Shown in pieces: positions 8,834 to 17,573 of a DNA stretch of 37,037 bases. This DNA is from Streptomyces sp. S3(2020). Lineage in GTDB: Bacteria > Actinomycetota > Actinomycetes > Streptomycetales > Streptomycetaceae. Position 1 is the stretch's first letter. Each line of letters begins with the position of its first letter. The stretch lies in assembly GCF_013044505.1 (NCBI RefSeq), contig NZ_JABERD010000090.1:1-37037 (forward strand), given 5' to 3'. The notes beneath the pieces are model-generated. The model searched no databases. It saw nothing but the letters and a program-made list of their open reading frames with translations, and was not told where the DNA came from. The position numbers and the translations under genes were made by a program.

Positions 8834-9793
8834 ATGACCACGCTCACCGTTCGCCCCGAAACAGCATCACCGCCCAGGCGTTGGCGTCCCTCCAACGGCG
8901 TCGGCAAGTGGAAGCGCCGCATTCCGCTGCTGCCGGCGCTCGTCTTCACCATCGTCGTCACCCAACTGCCCTTCGTGGCAACGATCGTGATCTCCACGCT
9001 CCAGTGGAACATCCTCAAGCCGGGCGAGAGGCACTTCGTCGGCCTGTCCAACTTCACGTTCGTCTTCACCGACGAGCGACTGCGCACCGCGGTCCTGAAC
9101 ACCGTCGTGCTCACCGCGTCCGTGGTGCTCATCAGCGTGCTGCTCGGGCTCGGCCTCGCGGTGCTGCTGGACCGCCGGTTCGCCGGACGGGGCCTGGCGC
9201 GCACGATGCTCATCGCGCCGTTCCTGGTCATGCCGGTCGCGGCGGCGCTGCTGTGGAAGCACGCCCTCTACAACCCCGACTACGGCCTGCTCAACGGCAC
9301 CCTCAACGCCGTCTACCGCTTCTTCGGCGCGGAGAACGGCCCCACGATCGACTGGGTGTCCTCGTACCCGATGCCGGCCGTCGTGATCTCACTGGTCTGG
9401 CAGTGGACGCCCTTCATGATGCTGATCCTCCTGGCCGGACTCCAGGCGCAGCCCGGTGACGTCCTGGAGGCGGCGAAGGTCGACGGAGCCTCGGCCATGG
9501 CGACCTTCCGGCACATCACGCTGCCGCATCTGCGCCAGTACATCGAGTTGGGCATCCTGCTCGGCACGATCTACATCGTGCAGAACTTCGACGCGGTCTA
9601 CACGATCACCCAGGGCGGCCCCGGCTCGCAGACGACCAACCTGCCGTACGAGATCTACCTGACCATGTTCCGCAAGTACGAGTACGGCCAGGCTGCCGCG
9701 GCGGGTGTGGTCGTCGTCCTCGGCTCGATCGTGATCGCGACGTTCGCGCTGCGCACCATCGCGTCGCTGTTCCGTGAGGAGGTGTCCCGATGA
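8834..9793 (+). CDS. ABC transporter permease (MalF/UgpA type)
   Basis: This 319-residue inner-membrane permease starts at an ATG preceded by GGAGGA. After a basic cytoplasmic N-terminus it has about six hydrophobic segments, beginning with LLPALVFTIVVTQLPFVATIVI. The EAA loop that contacts the ATPase is present near residues 210-230 (EAAKVDGASAMATFRHITLP). It would form the heterodimeric channel with the next gene product. No ATPase is encoded nearby; in Streptomyces such importers commonly share the ATPase MsiK encoded elsewhere, which I infer here. Confidence 0.93.
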   Translation: MTTLTVRPETASPPRRWRPSNGVGKWKRRIPLLPALVFTIVVTQLPFVATIVISTLQWNILKPGERHFVGLSNFTFVFTDERLRTAVLNTVVLTASVVLISVLLGLGLAVLLDRRFAGRGLARTMLIAPFLVMPVAAALLWKHALYNPDYGLLNGTLNAVYRFFGAENGPTIDWVSSYPMPAVVISLVWQWTPFMMLILLAGLQAQPGDVLEAAKVDGASAMATFRHITLPHLRQYIELGILLGTIYIVQNFDAVYTITQGGPGSQTTNLPYEIYLTMFRKYEYGQAAAAGVVVVLGSIVIATFALRTIASLFREEVSR

Positions 9794-10674
9794 GCGCTCA
9801 CACGACGGTCGCGCCCGGCGTGAGACTGAGGAAGCTCGTTCGCCGCCGTGACGACCACGGCGGAACGCCGAGACTGTCCCCCCTGTGGACCTTCGTCGCC
9901 TGGCTGGCCACGCTGGCGTTCTTCGCACCGGTGGCCTGGATGGTCCTCACCTCGTTCCACCAGGAGGCGGACGCGGCGACCAACCCGCCGACCCCGTTCG
10001 CCGCTGTCACCTTCGACCAGTACAAACTCCTGTTCAGCCGGGACATCACCCCCTTCCTCCTCAACTCGGCCATGGCAAGCGTCATCTCCACGGCCCTGGT
10101 ACTGGCTCTGGCGGTCCCGGCCGCATACTCGCTGTCCATCAAGCCGGTCGAGAAGTGGACCGACGTGATGTTCTTCTTCCTGTCCACGAAGTTCCTGCCG
10201 GCCATCGCGGCCCTGCTGCCGGTGTACCTGATCGTCAAGGACGCCGGGATGCTGGACAACGTGTGGACGCTGATCATCCTCTACACGGCCATGAACCTGC
10301 CGATCGCGGTGTGGATGATGCGCTCGTTCCTCGCCGAGGTGCCCAAGGAGATCCTGGAGGCAGCCGAGGTCGACGGCGCCAACCTGCCCACGGTCCTGCT
10401 GCGGATCGTCACCCCGGTCGCCATGCCAGGACTCGCCGCCACCTCGCTGATCTGCTTCATCTTCAGCTGGAACGAGTTCATGTTCGCCGTGAACCTCACC
10501 GCGGTGAACGCCTCGACCGCACCGGTCTTCCTGGTCGGCTTCATCACCAGCGAAGGCCTCTTCCTCGCCCGGCTGTGCGCCGCCGCCACGCTCGTGTCCC
10601 TGCCGGTCCTCATCGCCGGTTTCGCCGCCCAGGACAAACTGGTCCGCGGCCTGTCCCTAGGAGCAGTCAAGTGA
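9790..10674 (+). CDS. ABC transporter permease (MalG type)
   Basis: This second permease of the pair, 294 residues, starts at the ATG overlapping the previous stop (ATGA), so its translation is coupled. It has a basic N-terminus, six predicted membrane segments and the EAA loop EVPKEILEAAEVDGANLPTVLLRIVTPV near residues 185-205. With the preceding permease and lipoprotein it makes a complete importer apart from the ATPase. Confidence 0.93.
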   Translation: MSAHTTVAPGVRLRKLVRRRDDHGGTPRLSPLWTFVAWLATLAFFAPVAWMVLTSFHQEADAATNPPTPFAAVTFDQYKLLFSRDITPFLLNSAMASVISTALVLALAVPAAYSLSIKPVEKWTDVMFFFLSTKFLPAIAALLPVYLIVKDAGMLDNVWTLIILYTAMNLPIAVWMMRSFLAEVPKEILEAAEVDGANLPTVLLRIVTPVAMPGLAATSLICFIFSWNEFMFAVNLTAVNASTAPVFLVGFITSEGLFLARLCAAATLVSLPVLIAGFAAQDKLVRGLSLGAVK

Positions 10675-11660
10675 AAGCCGCCGTCATAGAAGCCCCCGGC
10701 AAGGTCACCGTCACCACGGTGCCCGACCCCACGCCCGGGCCGCGCGAGGTGGTGGTCGACGTGGCGGCCTGCGGCCTGTGCGGCACCGACCTGCACATCC
10801 TCCAGGGCGAGTTCGCCCCGACACTGCCCATCGTGCCGGGCCACGAGTTCGCGGGCGAGGTCGTGGGCCTGGGCAGCGAGGTCACCGAGCTGAGGATCGG
10901 CGACCGGGTGGCCGTGGATCCCTCGCTGTACTGCAACGAGTGCCGCTACTGCCGCCTCGGCCGCAACAACCTCTGCGACCGCTGGCAGGCGATCGGTGTG
11001 ACCCGACCCGGTGGCGCTGCCGAGTACGCCGTGGCACCCGTCGCCAACTGCGTAAGGCTGCCCGAGCACGTGGACGTCCAGGACGCCGCCCTGATCGAAC
11101 CGCTGTCCTGTGCCGTGCGCGGCTACGACGTGCTGCGCAGCCGACTCGGCGCCCATGTGCTCATCTACGGCAGCGGGACGATGGGCCTGATGATGCTGGA
11201 ACTGGCCAAGCGCACCGGCGCCGCCTCGGTGGACGTCGTCGACGTCAACTCGGAGCGGCTGGCCACGGCCGAGAAGCTGGGCTGTTCCCGATCGGGCCTG
11301 TACGCCGAGGAGTTGGGGCGACCTGCCGGCTGGGACGTGGTGGTCGACGCGACCGGCAACGCCGCCGCCATCCAGGACGGCCTGGAGCGGGTCGCGAAAG
11401 CCGGGACCTTCCTCCAGTTCGGGGTCTCCGACTACGCGACCACGGCCACGATCTCGCCGTACCGCATTTACAACCAGGAGATCACGATCACCGGATCCAT
11501 GGCGGTGCTGCACAGTTACGAGCGGGCGGCGGATCTCTTTGCCACCGGCGTACTCGACCCCCAGGTGTTCATCAGCCACCGGATGCCGCTGGCGGAGTAC
11601 CCCACCGCGCTGGACCGGTTCGCCGCCGGCCAGGGACGCAAGATCGTCGTGCTGCCCTGA
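10671..11660 (+). CDS. Zinc-dependent alcohol/polyol dehydrogenase (MDR family)
   Basis: This 329-residue medium-chain dehydrogenase starts at a GTG overlapping the permease stop (GTGA), with TAGGAG at 10659-10664. It keeps the catalytic zinc ligands in ACGLCGTDLH and GHEFAGEV, and the structural zinc site with CxxCxxCx7C spacing in CNECRYCRLGRNNLC. The nucleotide-binding region is the GSGTMG stretch followed by an acidic VVDVNSERL, which favours NAD. It would oxidise the imported polyol or sugar to its keto form; sorbitol-, arabitol- or threitol-type substrates are all possible. Coupling to the permeases shows that uptake and the first catabolic step belong together. No kinase gene follows. 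Confidence 0.9.
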   Translation: MKAAVIEAPGKVTVTTVPDPTPGPREVVVDVAACGLCGTDLHILQGEFAPTLPIVPGHEFAGEVVGLGSEVTELRIGDRVAVDPSLYCNECRYCRLGRNNLCDRWQAIGVTRPGGAAEYAVAPVANCVRLPEHVDVQDAALIEPLSCAVRGYDVLRSRLGAHVLIYGSGTMGLMMLELAKRTGAASVDVVDVNSERLATAEKLGCSRSGLYAEELGRPAGWDVVVDATGNAAAIQDGLERVAKAGTFLQFGVSDYATTATISPYRIYNQEITITGSMAVLHSYERAADLFATGVLDPQVFISHRMPLAEYPTALDRFAAGQGRKIVVLP

Positions 11661-11710
11661 CCCCGGGGTTCTCGGTTGTTGCGCTGTGGGTGCCGGAGCA
11701 CACTGATCAC

Positions 11711-13801
11711 ATGCAGCCCCCGGGTGAGGACGATGACCGTGTGCTGGTGGAGCAGGCGTTCCGGCAGTCGACCTTCTCGATGTCCATATTCGACGCTGAC
11801 CAGCGCTACCTCCGGCTCAACGAGGAGGCCTGCCGGGTGATGGGGGTCGGGGAAGACGTGCTGCGCGGCCAGGTCTTCCCCTACGGCGTTCCGTCGGACG
11901 TGGACCAGCAGGGGATGCGCCAGGCGTTGCGGGACGTGGCAGAGACAGGCGAGCCCGCGCACTACGAGAGCTTCACCCGTGCCCCTTCCGGCGTCCGCGA
12001 GCACGCCTGGAACGTGAAGCTCTGGCCCATCCGTGGCGACACGGGCGACGTGTGCGCGGTGGGCATGGCCGCGTTCGACAGCAGCGAGCAGCACTGGGCG
12101 AGGCAGCGCCTTGCGGTGCTCGATGAGGCGGCGGTCCGTCTGGGCAGGAGCCTCGACCTCACCCGCACCGCCCAGGAACTCGTCGACCTCGTCGTGCCCC
12201 GCTTCGCGGACTTCGCCAGCGTGGACCTGTTCCAGACGGTGATGGAGGGCGATGAGCCCGCGTCCGCCGACGGCTGGGCCGACCTCGTGTCGCTGCGCCG
12301 CGTCGCCCACGTCTCCCTCGAACCCGGCACGCCGGAGGCGGCGGTCGAACTGGGCGGGACGGACTTCCACCCTCCGTACTCGCCGCTGGTACGGGCCCTG
12401 CGCGCGGGGGAGGCGGTGCTCAGCGCCAAGGGTGATCCAGGCCTCGAACGCTGGCTGCAAGGCGATGCCGCACGGGCTGTGAGGCTACGGGAGGGCAGGA
12501 CCCGGGGCCTGGGCGTCACGTCCGTCCTCGCGGTGCCGCTCATCGCGCGTGGCGCCACGCTCGGCGTCGCCACCCTGCTGCGCACCCGGCCGGACCCGTT
12601 CAACCAGGACGACTCGGCGCTGGCCAGGGAACTCGCCGGCCGGGCCGCCCTGTGCGTGGACAATGCCCGCCGCTACACCCGCGAGCGCACCACCGCGCTC
12701 ACACTCCAGCGCAGCCTGCTGCCGCGCGGTTTCGTCCGGCAGTCCGCCGTGGACGCCGCCTGCCGGTACCTGCCCACCGATGTGCGGGCGGGTGTAGGTG
12801 GCGACTGGTTCGACATCATCCCGCTGTCCGGCGCGCGCGTCGGTCTCGTCGTCGGTGACGTGGTCGGCCACGGCATCCAGGCATCGGCGACCATGGGCAG
12901 GCTCCGCATGGCCGTCCAGACACTCGCCGACGTCGACCTCCCGCCCGACGAACTCCTCGCGCACCTGGACGACCTCGTGCTCCGTATGACCACCACGGAC
13001 GACGGCATGGGCCTCGGGGCCGACGGCGCCGGTGAGACCGGCGCCACCTGCCTGTACGCCGTCTACGACCCGGTGTCACGCAGACTCACCACCGCCAGCG
13101 CCGGCCACCCGCCGCCCGTGATCCTGGAGCCCGGTGGTACCACCCGTGTCCTCGATGTCAGTGCCGGTCCGGTACTGGGCGTGGGCGGTCTGCCGTTCGA
13201 GGCCACCGAGGTCGAACTGCCGGAAGGCAGCATTGTCGCCCTGTTCACGGACGGTCTGGTGGAGGCGGCCGATCGCGACCCGGACGCAGGCATCGCCCGG
13301 CTGCGCGAGGTGCTGACGTGCTCGGATGCCTCACTGGAGAACCGCTGCGACGCGGTGCTCACCGCGCTGCTTCCCAAGCACCCCCGCGACGACGTGGCCC
13401 TCGTGCTCGCGCGCACCAGGGCGTTGCACGCCGGGCAGGTCCGGGTGTGGGACTTGCCCGGCGACGTCGAGCTGGTTGCCGAGGCCCGTCGGCTCGCTCT
13501 CGCCCAGTTGGAGGAGTGGGGTTTGGAAGAGGCCGCGTTCGTCACCGAGCTCGTGGTGAGCGAACTGGTCACCAACGCCATCCGATACGGCGCCGCCCCG
13601 ATCCAGTTGCGGCTCATCCACGACCGTACGCTCATCTGCGAGGTCTCCGACGGCAACTCCACGTCACCGCACCTGCGCCGGGCCCGCATGCTGGACGAGG
13701 GCGGCCGCGGGCTGCTGCTGGTCGCCCAGCTCACCAATAGTTGGGGTACACGGCACACGGCGACCGGCAAGACGATCTGGGCGGAGCAGGAACTGTCCTG
13801 A
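11711..13801 (+). CDS. PAS-GAF-PP2C (SpoIIE)-HATPase signalling protein
   Basis: This 696-residue cytoplasmic regulator has four domains. An N-terminal PAS domain (about 10-125; STFSMSIFDADQRYLRLNEEACRVMG) is followed by a GAF domain (about 150-325) and a PP2C/SpoIIE phosphatase (about 335-560) with the metal-binding motifs GGDWFD, VGDVVGHG, SAGHPPP and FTDGLVE. A C-terminal HATPase_c of RsbW type (about 570-690) has VSELVTNAIRYG and the EGGRGLLLV glycine-rich box. Proteins of this type act in anti-sigma/anti-anti-sigma partner switching; here phosphatase and kinase-like ATPase are fused. The ATG at 11711 has a weak GGAG 13 bases upstream; an in-frame GTG at 11690 is an alternative start. It lies only 50 bases after the dehydrogenase and may be cotranscribed with it. 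Its partner proteins are not in the window. Confidence 0.93.
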   Translation: MQPPGEDDDRVLVEQAFRQSTFSMSIFDADQRYLRLNEEACRVMGVGEDVLRGQVFPYGVPSDVDQQGMRQALRDVAETGEPAHYESFTRAPSGVREHAWNVKLWPIRGDTGDVCAVGMAAFDSSEQHWARQRLAVLDEAAVRLGRSLDLTRTAQELVDLVVPRFADFASVDLFQTVMEGDEPASADGWADLVSLRRVAHVSLEPGTPEAAVELGGTDFHPPYSPLVRALRAGEAVLSAKGDPGLERWLQGDAARAVRLREGRTRGLGVTSVLAVPLIARGATLGVATLLRTRPDPFNQDDSALARELAGRAALCVDNARRYTRERTTALTLQRSLLPRGFVRQSAVDAACRYLPTDVRAGVGGDWFDIIPLSGARVGLVVGDVVGHGIQASATMGRLRMAVQTLADVDLPPDELLAHLDDLVLRMTTTDDGMGLGADGAGETGATCLYAVYDPVSRRLTTASAGHPPPVILEPGGTTRVLDVSAGPVLGVGGLPFEATEVELPEGSIVALFTDGLVEAADRDPDAGIARLREVLTCSDASLENRCDAVLTALLPKHPRDDVALVLARTRALHAGQVRVWDLPGDVELVAEARRLALAQLEEWGLEEAAFVTELVVSELVTNAIRYGAAPIQLRLIHDRTLICEVSDGNSTSPHLRRARMLDEGGRGLLLVAQLTNSWGTRHTATGKTIWAEQELS

Positions 13802-14017
13802 CCGCCGTCGAGCAGTGTGTCTCGACGCTGGAAAGCCGTGACTCGATCGTGGACGGTCCCGCGGCCGCGGCGTGTTCCGGCGGCGCGGCGTGCGGCTGGC
13901 GGCCCGGAACAGTGCCCTGGTACTGAATCGAGGGGCGCAGGGGCAAGCTGCGGCAAGCGCATTCACCCGTTCGGAGGCATCGCGGCGGGAGCTTCCAGCG
14001 ATCCGGCGGCGCGGCGC

Positions 14018-14051
14018 CGTTCCCACGGCAAAGGACGATGCCGTGGGAACG
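14018..14051. terminator. Bidirectional hairpin terminator between convergent genes
   Basis: CGTTCCCACGGCA (14018-14030) and TGCCGTGGGAACG (14039-14051) form a perfect 13-bp stem with an 8-base loop. It sits in the 307-base non-coding gap between the phosphatase gene and the oppositely directed alpha-galactosidase gene, where a terminator for both is expected. I see no other feature in the gap. Confidence 0.75.
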
Positions 14052-14108
14052 CCGTAACCGAAAGGGCCTGAGAACGCGGGCTGGAGGGGCAGTGCCTCGT
14101 GGGGCTGG

Positions 14109-16226
14109 TCAAGCGGACGGGATCTCGACCAGCCGGAGGAGGACGGCCGTGTCAGGGCGGGGCAGTGTGACGGTAAGTCTGCCTTCGTCGTTGTCCCACT
14201 CCGCGGTGGCGTCCGCCGTGGTGGGGTGGATGACCTCCGGGTGCAGGGGAGTATCGCGCAGGTGGGGGAGGTGGAGCGTGCGGCTCGCGGCGCCGGGGTC
14301 GGTGCCGGGCGCACGGCGCCACACTGTCAGGAAGGTGGCATCGTCGCTGCGAAGCCCGTGGGCGATCCAGGTGTCCTCCCAGTCCGGCAGGCCCAGCGGC
14401 CAGAAGGGGCGGGCGACGGCGATCTGCGGCCTGATGTTCTTGTACGCGTGGATCGCCGAGCGTACGAGTTCGAACTGCTCGTCGGTCATGCGGTCGAGGA
14501 AGCCGGAGAGATGGACCCGGCCCAGCAGTGCGCCGGTGAGGGTGAAGGCGATCCGGTCCGCGGTGTGCTCGGGCTGAGGGTAGGCCCACACCGCCGCCTG
14601 CTCAGGTGTCACGGCGGCGGTGGCGGCGGCGGCGATGGGCGGATAGCGCAGCGGGTCCTGCTGGTCACTGGTCGACTGGATCTGGGCGACGGCGAGTTGT
14701 GCGTAGTCCATGCGCAGACCGCCGGAGCCGCAGTTCTCCAGGATCAGGTCCGGGTACCGGTCCAGCAGGGCGGACATCCAGTCGAGGTGTGCGCGATGGT
14801 GTCCGAGCAGGCCGGCGCCGGGGCTCTCGGGACCGTTCTCCGTGCCGGGGCCGATGTTGATGTTGTAGTCGAGCTTGAGGTACCGGACGCCCCACTCGCC
14901 GACGAGCCGGTCCACCACCGCGTCGAGGTGGGCGCGGGCCGCGGGGTGGCGCAGGTCCAGGTGGTGACGGCCGTGTTCCGTCACCCGTAGGCCGCCGCGC
15001 CGGAAGAAGGCCTCGGGCGGCAGGGTGCGGGCCAAGGGGCTGCGCACGCCCACGACTTCGGGCTCCAGCCACAGCCCCGGGACCATGCCGTGGCTCCGGA
15101 TCGCGTCCAGCACCTCCCGGATGCCTCCGGGGAAGCGTGCCTGGGCGGGTTCCCACGCGCCGACGGCGTCCCACCAGCCCTGGGCGTCGTCGTCGTACCA
15201 GCCGGCGTCGATGACGAAGACCTCGGCGCCGGCCTTTCCCGCAGCCTCGATGAGTGGCAGAAGCTTCTCGGTGGTCGGGTCGCCCATGAGGGTGTTCATG
15301 TAGTCGTTGTAGATCACCGGGAGGGCCTGGTGGTCGGGGTGCGGGCGGCGTATCAGTCTGCGGTAGTCGGTGAGTTCACCGAACGCGGCGTCGAGGCCGC
15401 CCCTGTCGGTGCGGACGAGTGCCGCGGGAACGGTGTGGAACTCGGCACCCGGTTCGAGGGTGTGGTGCCACTGGTGGTGGGCGTCGTCGGGGCCGAACAG
15501 GGCGACGTAGGCGGCGCCTTCGCGTTCGCCGGTCTCGAAACGCCACCCCGCGCTGGACTCGATCTGCCACAGCCAGGAGTGGCCCGCCGTGTCGGTGAGC
15601 GCGCCGATCGGCAGGTGGCGGCCGGTGGACCAACTGCCCTGCGAGTAGCGCTCGAAGCAGCCTCGTCCCTCGTGCCCGTGGGCGGTCCTGCTCAGAGGTA
15701 CGACCTGGTCGCGCAGAGCGGCTCGCCGCCAACGGCATTCGGCGAGCCAGTCGTTGTCCGCCCAGTGCAGGGTGAGTCCGTCGAGGCCGCCGCCCGAGTC
15801 GGTGATCCCGCCGAGGGTCAGTGTGCTCACGCTCTCCAGCCTGAGTGGTGCGCTTCCCTCGTTGACCAGACGTACCTGGGCGCGCAGGAAACCGGCGCCC
15901 GGTCTCGACTCGAGGACGACGTCAGCGGCGAGACCGGTCAGGGGGTCCGACAGGCGAATCGTCGTTCGTTCCCGGTCTCCGGCCAGGACCGTCTCGTGGT
16001 CACGGTAGGTCAGCCGGTCGCCGATGGCTGTCTCGATGAAGCGTTCGCCCGACCACAGGCGGCCATGGCCGGTGGCCGTGACCTCGACAAGGGGGACCAG
16101 AGCCGCCCAGTCCTCGTCGCCTGTACCGAGCCTGACCGAGCCGGTGGCGTCCACTACTGCGTGCACCCCGAGCTCCGGGTGCGACCAGAGGAGGGCTCTC
16201 TCGAGGGTTTCGGCGGCAGCGGTCAA
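14109..16226 (-). CDS. GH36 alpha-galactosidase
   Basis: This alpha-galactosidase hydrolyses terminal alpha-D-galactosyl residues and, having no signal peptide, acts inside the cell. The GH36 core is clear: VIYNDYMNT opening the barrel, FVIDAGWYDD, GLWLEPEVV, the nucleophile Asp in YLKLDYN (about residue 453) and the acid/base Asp in STSDQQDP (about residue 521), plus ENCGSGGLRMD. I chose a TTG start at 16226 because AGGGG lies about 9 bases upstream and the 705-residue length suits the family. The frame stays open to a GTG at 16316, which has no good ribosome site and would add 30 residues of poor character. The gene is divergent from lacI and shares its operator region, so it is probably controlled by that repressor. 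Confidence 0.93.
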   Translation of the reverse strand: MTAAAETLERALLWSHPELGVHAVVDATGSVRLGTGDEDWAALVPLVEVTATGHGRLWSGERFIETAIGDRLTYRDHETVLAGDRERTTIRLSDPLTGLAADVVLESRPGAGFLRAQVRLVNEGSAPLRLESVSTLTLGGITDSGGGLDGLTLHWADNDWLAECRWRRAALRDQVVPLSRTAHGHEGRGCFERYSQGSWSTGRHLPIGALTDTAGHSWLWQIESSAGWRFETGEREGAAYVALFGPDDAHHQWHHTLEPGAEFHTVPAALVRTDRGGLDAAFGELTDYRRLIRRPHPDHQALPVIYNDYMNTLMGDPTTEKLLPLIEAAGKAGAEVFVIDAGWYDDDAQGWWDAVGAWEPAQARFPGGIREVLDAIRSHGMVPGLWLEPEVVGVRSPLARTLPPEAFFRRGGLRVTEHGRHHLDLRHPAARAHLDAVVDRLVGEWGVRYLKLDYNINIGPGTENGPESPGAGLLGHHRAHLDWMSALLDRYPDLILENCGSGGLRMDYAQLAVAQIQSTSDQQDPLRYPPIAAAATAAVTPEQAAVWAYPQPEHTADRIAFTLTGALLGRVHLSGFLDRMTDEQFELVRSAIHAYKNIRPQIAVARPFWPLGLPDWEDTWIAHGLRSDDATFLTVWRRAPGTDPGAASRTLHLPHLRDTPLHPEVIHPTTADATAEWDNDEGRLTVTLPRPDTAVLLRLVEIPSA

Positions 16227-16359
16227 CGCAATTTCCCCTTCCGGGACGGTTTTTACTGCGAGGCCCCTCGTGCGTGCTGACCTTGCTGTTAGCGCTCGAC
16301 GGGGGAGAGGTGGCACTCCGGAGGGTGCGCCCGGAGAGTAAATCCTCGATTACGTTCTC

Positions 16360-16388
16360 TTGACGCCCACGTTGTGACCGCTCACAAT
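16360..16388 (+). promoter_or_regulatory. lacI promoter, probably giving a leaderless mRNA
   Basis: TTGACG (16360-16365) and CACAAT (16383-16388), separated by 17 bases, make a recognisable housekeeping sigma-factor promoter. Seven bases after the -10 box lies the ATG at 16395, so transcription would begin at or next to the start codon; no ribosome site precedes that ATG. Leaderless mRNAs are common in actinobacteria. Operator 1 covers the spacer and -10, and operator 2 lies just after the start point, as expected for autorepression. Confidence 0.65.
16372..16387. promoter_or_regulatory. LacI-family operator 1
   Basis: TTGTGACCGCTCACAA is a near-perfect palindrome, with one mismatched pair, and a central CG typical of LacI-family operators. 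It overlaps the lacI promoter and lies in the region shared with the divergent alpha-galactosidase gene. It matches operator 2 at 13 of 14 core positions. Confidence 0.75.
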
Positions 16389-16394
16389 CCTCGC

Positions 16395-17465
16395 ATGTCT
16401 GTGACCGGTCACACAAGCTCCGACAGCGCCGCGACCCCACCCCAGGGACAGCAGAAGGCCGCCAGCATCCGCGATGTCGCCCAGGCGGCAGGGGTGTCCT
16501 ACCAAACCGTTTCGCGGGTCATCAACGCCCACCCGAACGTCAAGGAAGAGACCCGCAAGCGGGTCGAGGCGGCCATCCAGAGTCTGGGGTTCCGGCGCAA
16601 CGCCACCGCGTTCGCCCTGGCCAGCGGCGTGACCCGATCGGTCACGGTTCTCACGTCGAACACCGTCCTCTACGGCTACGCGGCAACCCTGCAGGGCCTG
16701 GAGGAGGCGTCCCGCGCGGCGGGCTACACCCTCGGCGTCCGGGTGGTGACACCCGAGGACGACCTGGACCGGACGATCGCCTCGGCAGCCGACACCGGTG
16801 GCGGACTCATCGTCATCGGCTTCGACCGGTTGGGTGCCGCCGCACTGGACCGCGTACCGGCGCACGTGCCGTGCGCGGCGCTGGTGGAAGCTCCGCCACC
16901 GGGCCGCACCCCCGACCGTCCGGCCGTGTGGGCGGACGACCGCGAGGCGGCCCGGGCAGCCACCGCGCACCTGCTGTCCCTCGGCCACGAGACCGTGCAC
17001 TATGTGGCGATCCCCGCCTCGGCCGGAACCCGGCAGGCGGTGGCGCCCCGCGCCGAGGGCTGGCGTCAGGCCCTGCGAGCGGCAGGCGTGACGCCTCCCC
17101 GCCCCTCGGGCAAGGGCTGGGACGCCCAGGCCGGATACGAGGCGGGGAAGAAGCTCGCCGCGAACCCGGACGTCACCGCGATCCTGTGCGGCAACGACGA
17201 CCTGGCCCTGGGTGTGCTGCGGGCTCTGCACCACGCGGGCCGGCGGGTCCCGCAGGACGTCAGCGTCATCGGCTTCGACGACGCCCCGCACTCGGGGTTC
17301 GTCACGCCGTCCCTCACCACGGTCCGCCTGGACTTCAACGGACTGGGGTGGGCCGCCTTCGGTCTCCTGCGGTCCCAGCTCGACTCCGGCCAACAGGCGC
17401 CCACGTCGGTCCCGGCCGAACCGACCCTCGTCCTACGGGAAAGCTCCGGGCCGCGAGCCGTGTGA
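16395..17465 (+). CDS. LacI-family transcriptional repressor
   Basis: This 356-residue regulator has the LacI helix-turn-helix near residues 23-70 (SIRDVAQAAGVSYQTVSRVINAHPNVKEETRKRV, then the hinge GFRRNATAFAL). A periplasmic-binding-protein-like effector domain follows, with VIGFDRLG, AILCGNDDLALGVLRALH, VSVIGFDDAPHSGFVTPSLTTVR and a C-terminal LRESSGPR. It would release DNA when an imported sugar binds. I chose the ATG at 16395 because the promoter predicts transcription starting there; an in-frame GTG at 16374 lies inside operator 1 and is less likely. It is the first gene of a run with the binding protein, permeases and secreted hydrolase. Confidence 0.93.
   Translation: MSVTGHTSSDSAATPPQGQQKAASIRDVAQAAGVSYQTVSRVINAHPNVKEETRKRVEAAIQSLGFRRNATAFALASGVTRSVTVLTSNTVLYGYAATLQGLEEASRAAGYTLGVRVVTPEDDLDRTIASAADTGGGLIVIGFDRLGAAALDRVPAHVPCAALVEAPPPGRTPDRPAVWADDREAARAATAHLLSLGHETVHYVAIPASAGTRQAVAPRAEGWRQALRAAGVTPPRPSGKGWDAQAGYEAGKKLAANPDVTAILCGNDDLALGVLRALHHAGRRVPQDVSVIGFDDAPHSGFVTPSLTTVRLDFNGLGWAAFGLLRSQLDSGQQAPTSVPAEPTLVLRESSGPRAV
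16400..16413. promoter_or_regulatory. LacI-family operator 2 inside the start of lacI
   Basis: TGTGACCGGTCACA is a perfect 14-bp palindrome with central CG, 27 bases centre to centre from operator 1. It lies in codons 2-7 of the regulator gene. Spacing between two and three helical turns would let repressor dimers bind nearby sites. I found no further copy before the downstream transporter genes. Confidence 0.75.
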
Positions 17466-17573
17466 TCCTCCCCGGCACCCGCTCGCTCCGCGTCTGTTCC
17501 CCGCCTTCCCCAAGCTCCGCCCCGCCCTCCCTCTCCCTACCCTCAAGCCTCTCCATACCCTCAAGGATCTCGC

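Noticed and set aside
13664..14314. 216-residue minus-strand frame between the phosphatase and alpha-galactosidase genes
   Set aside because: Pro/Ser/Arg-rich shadow that overlaps two real genes and a terminator stem.
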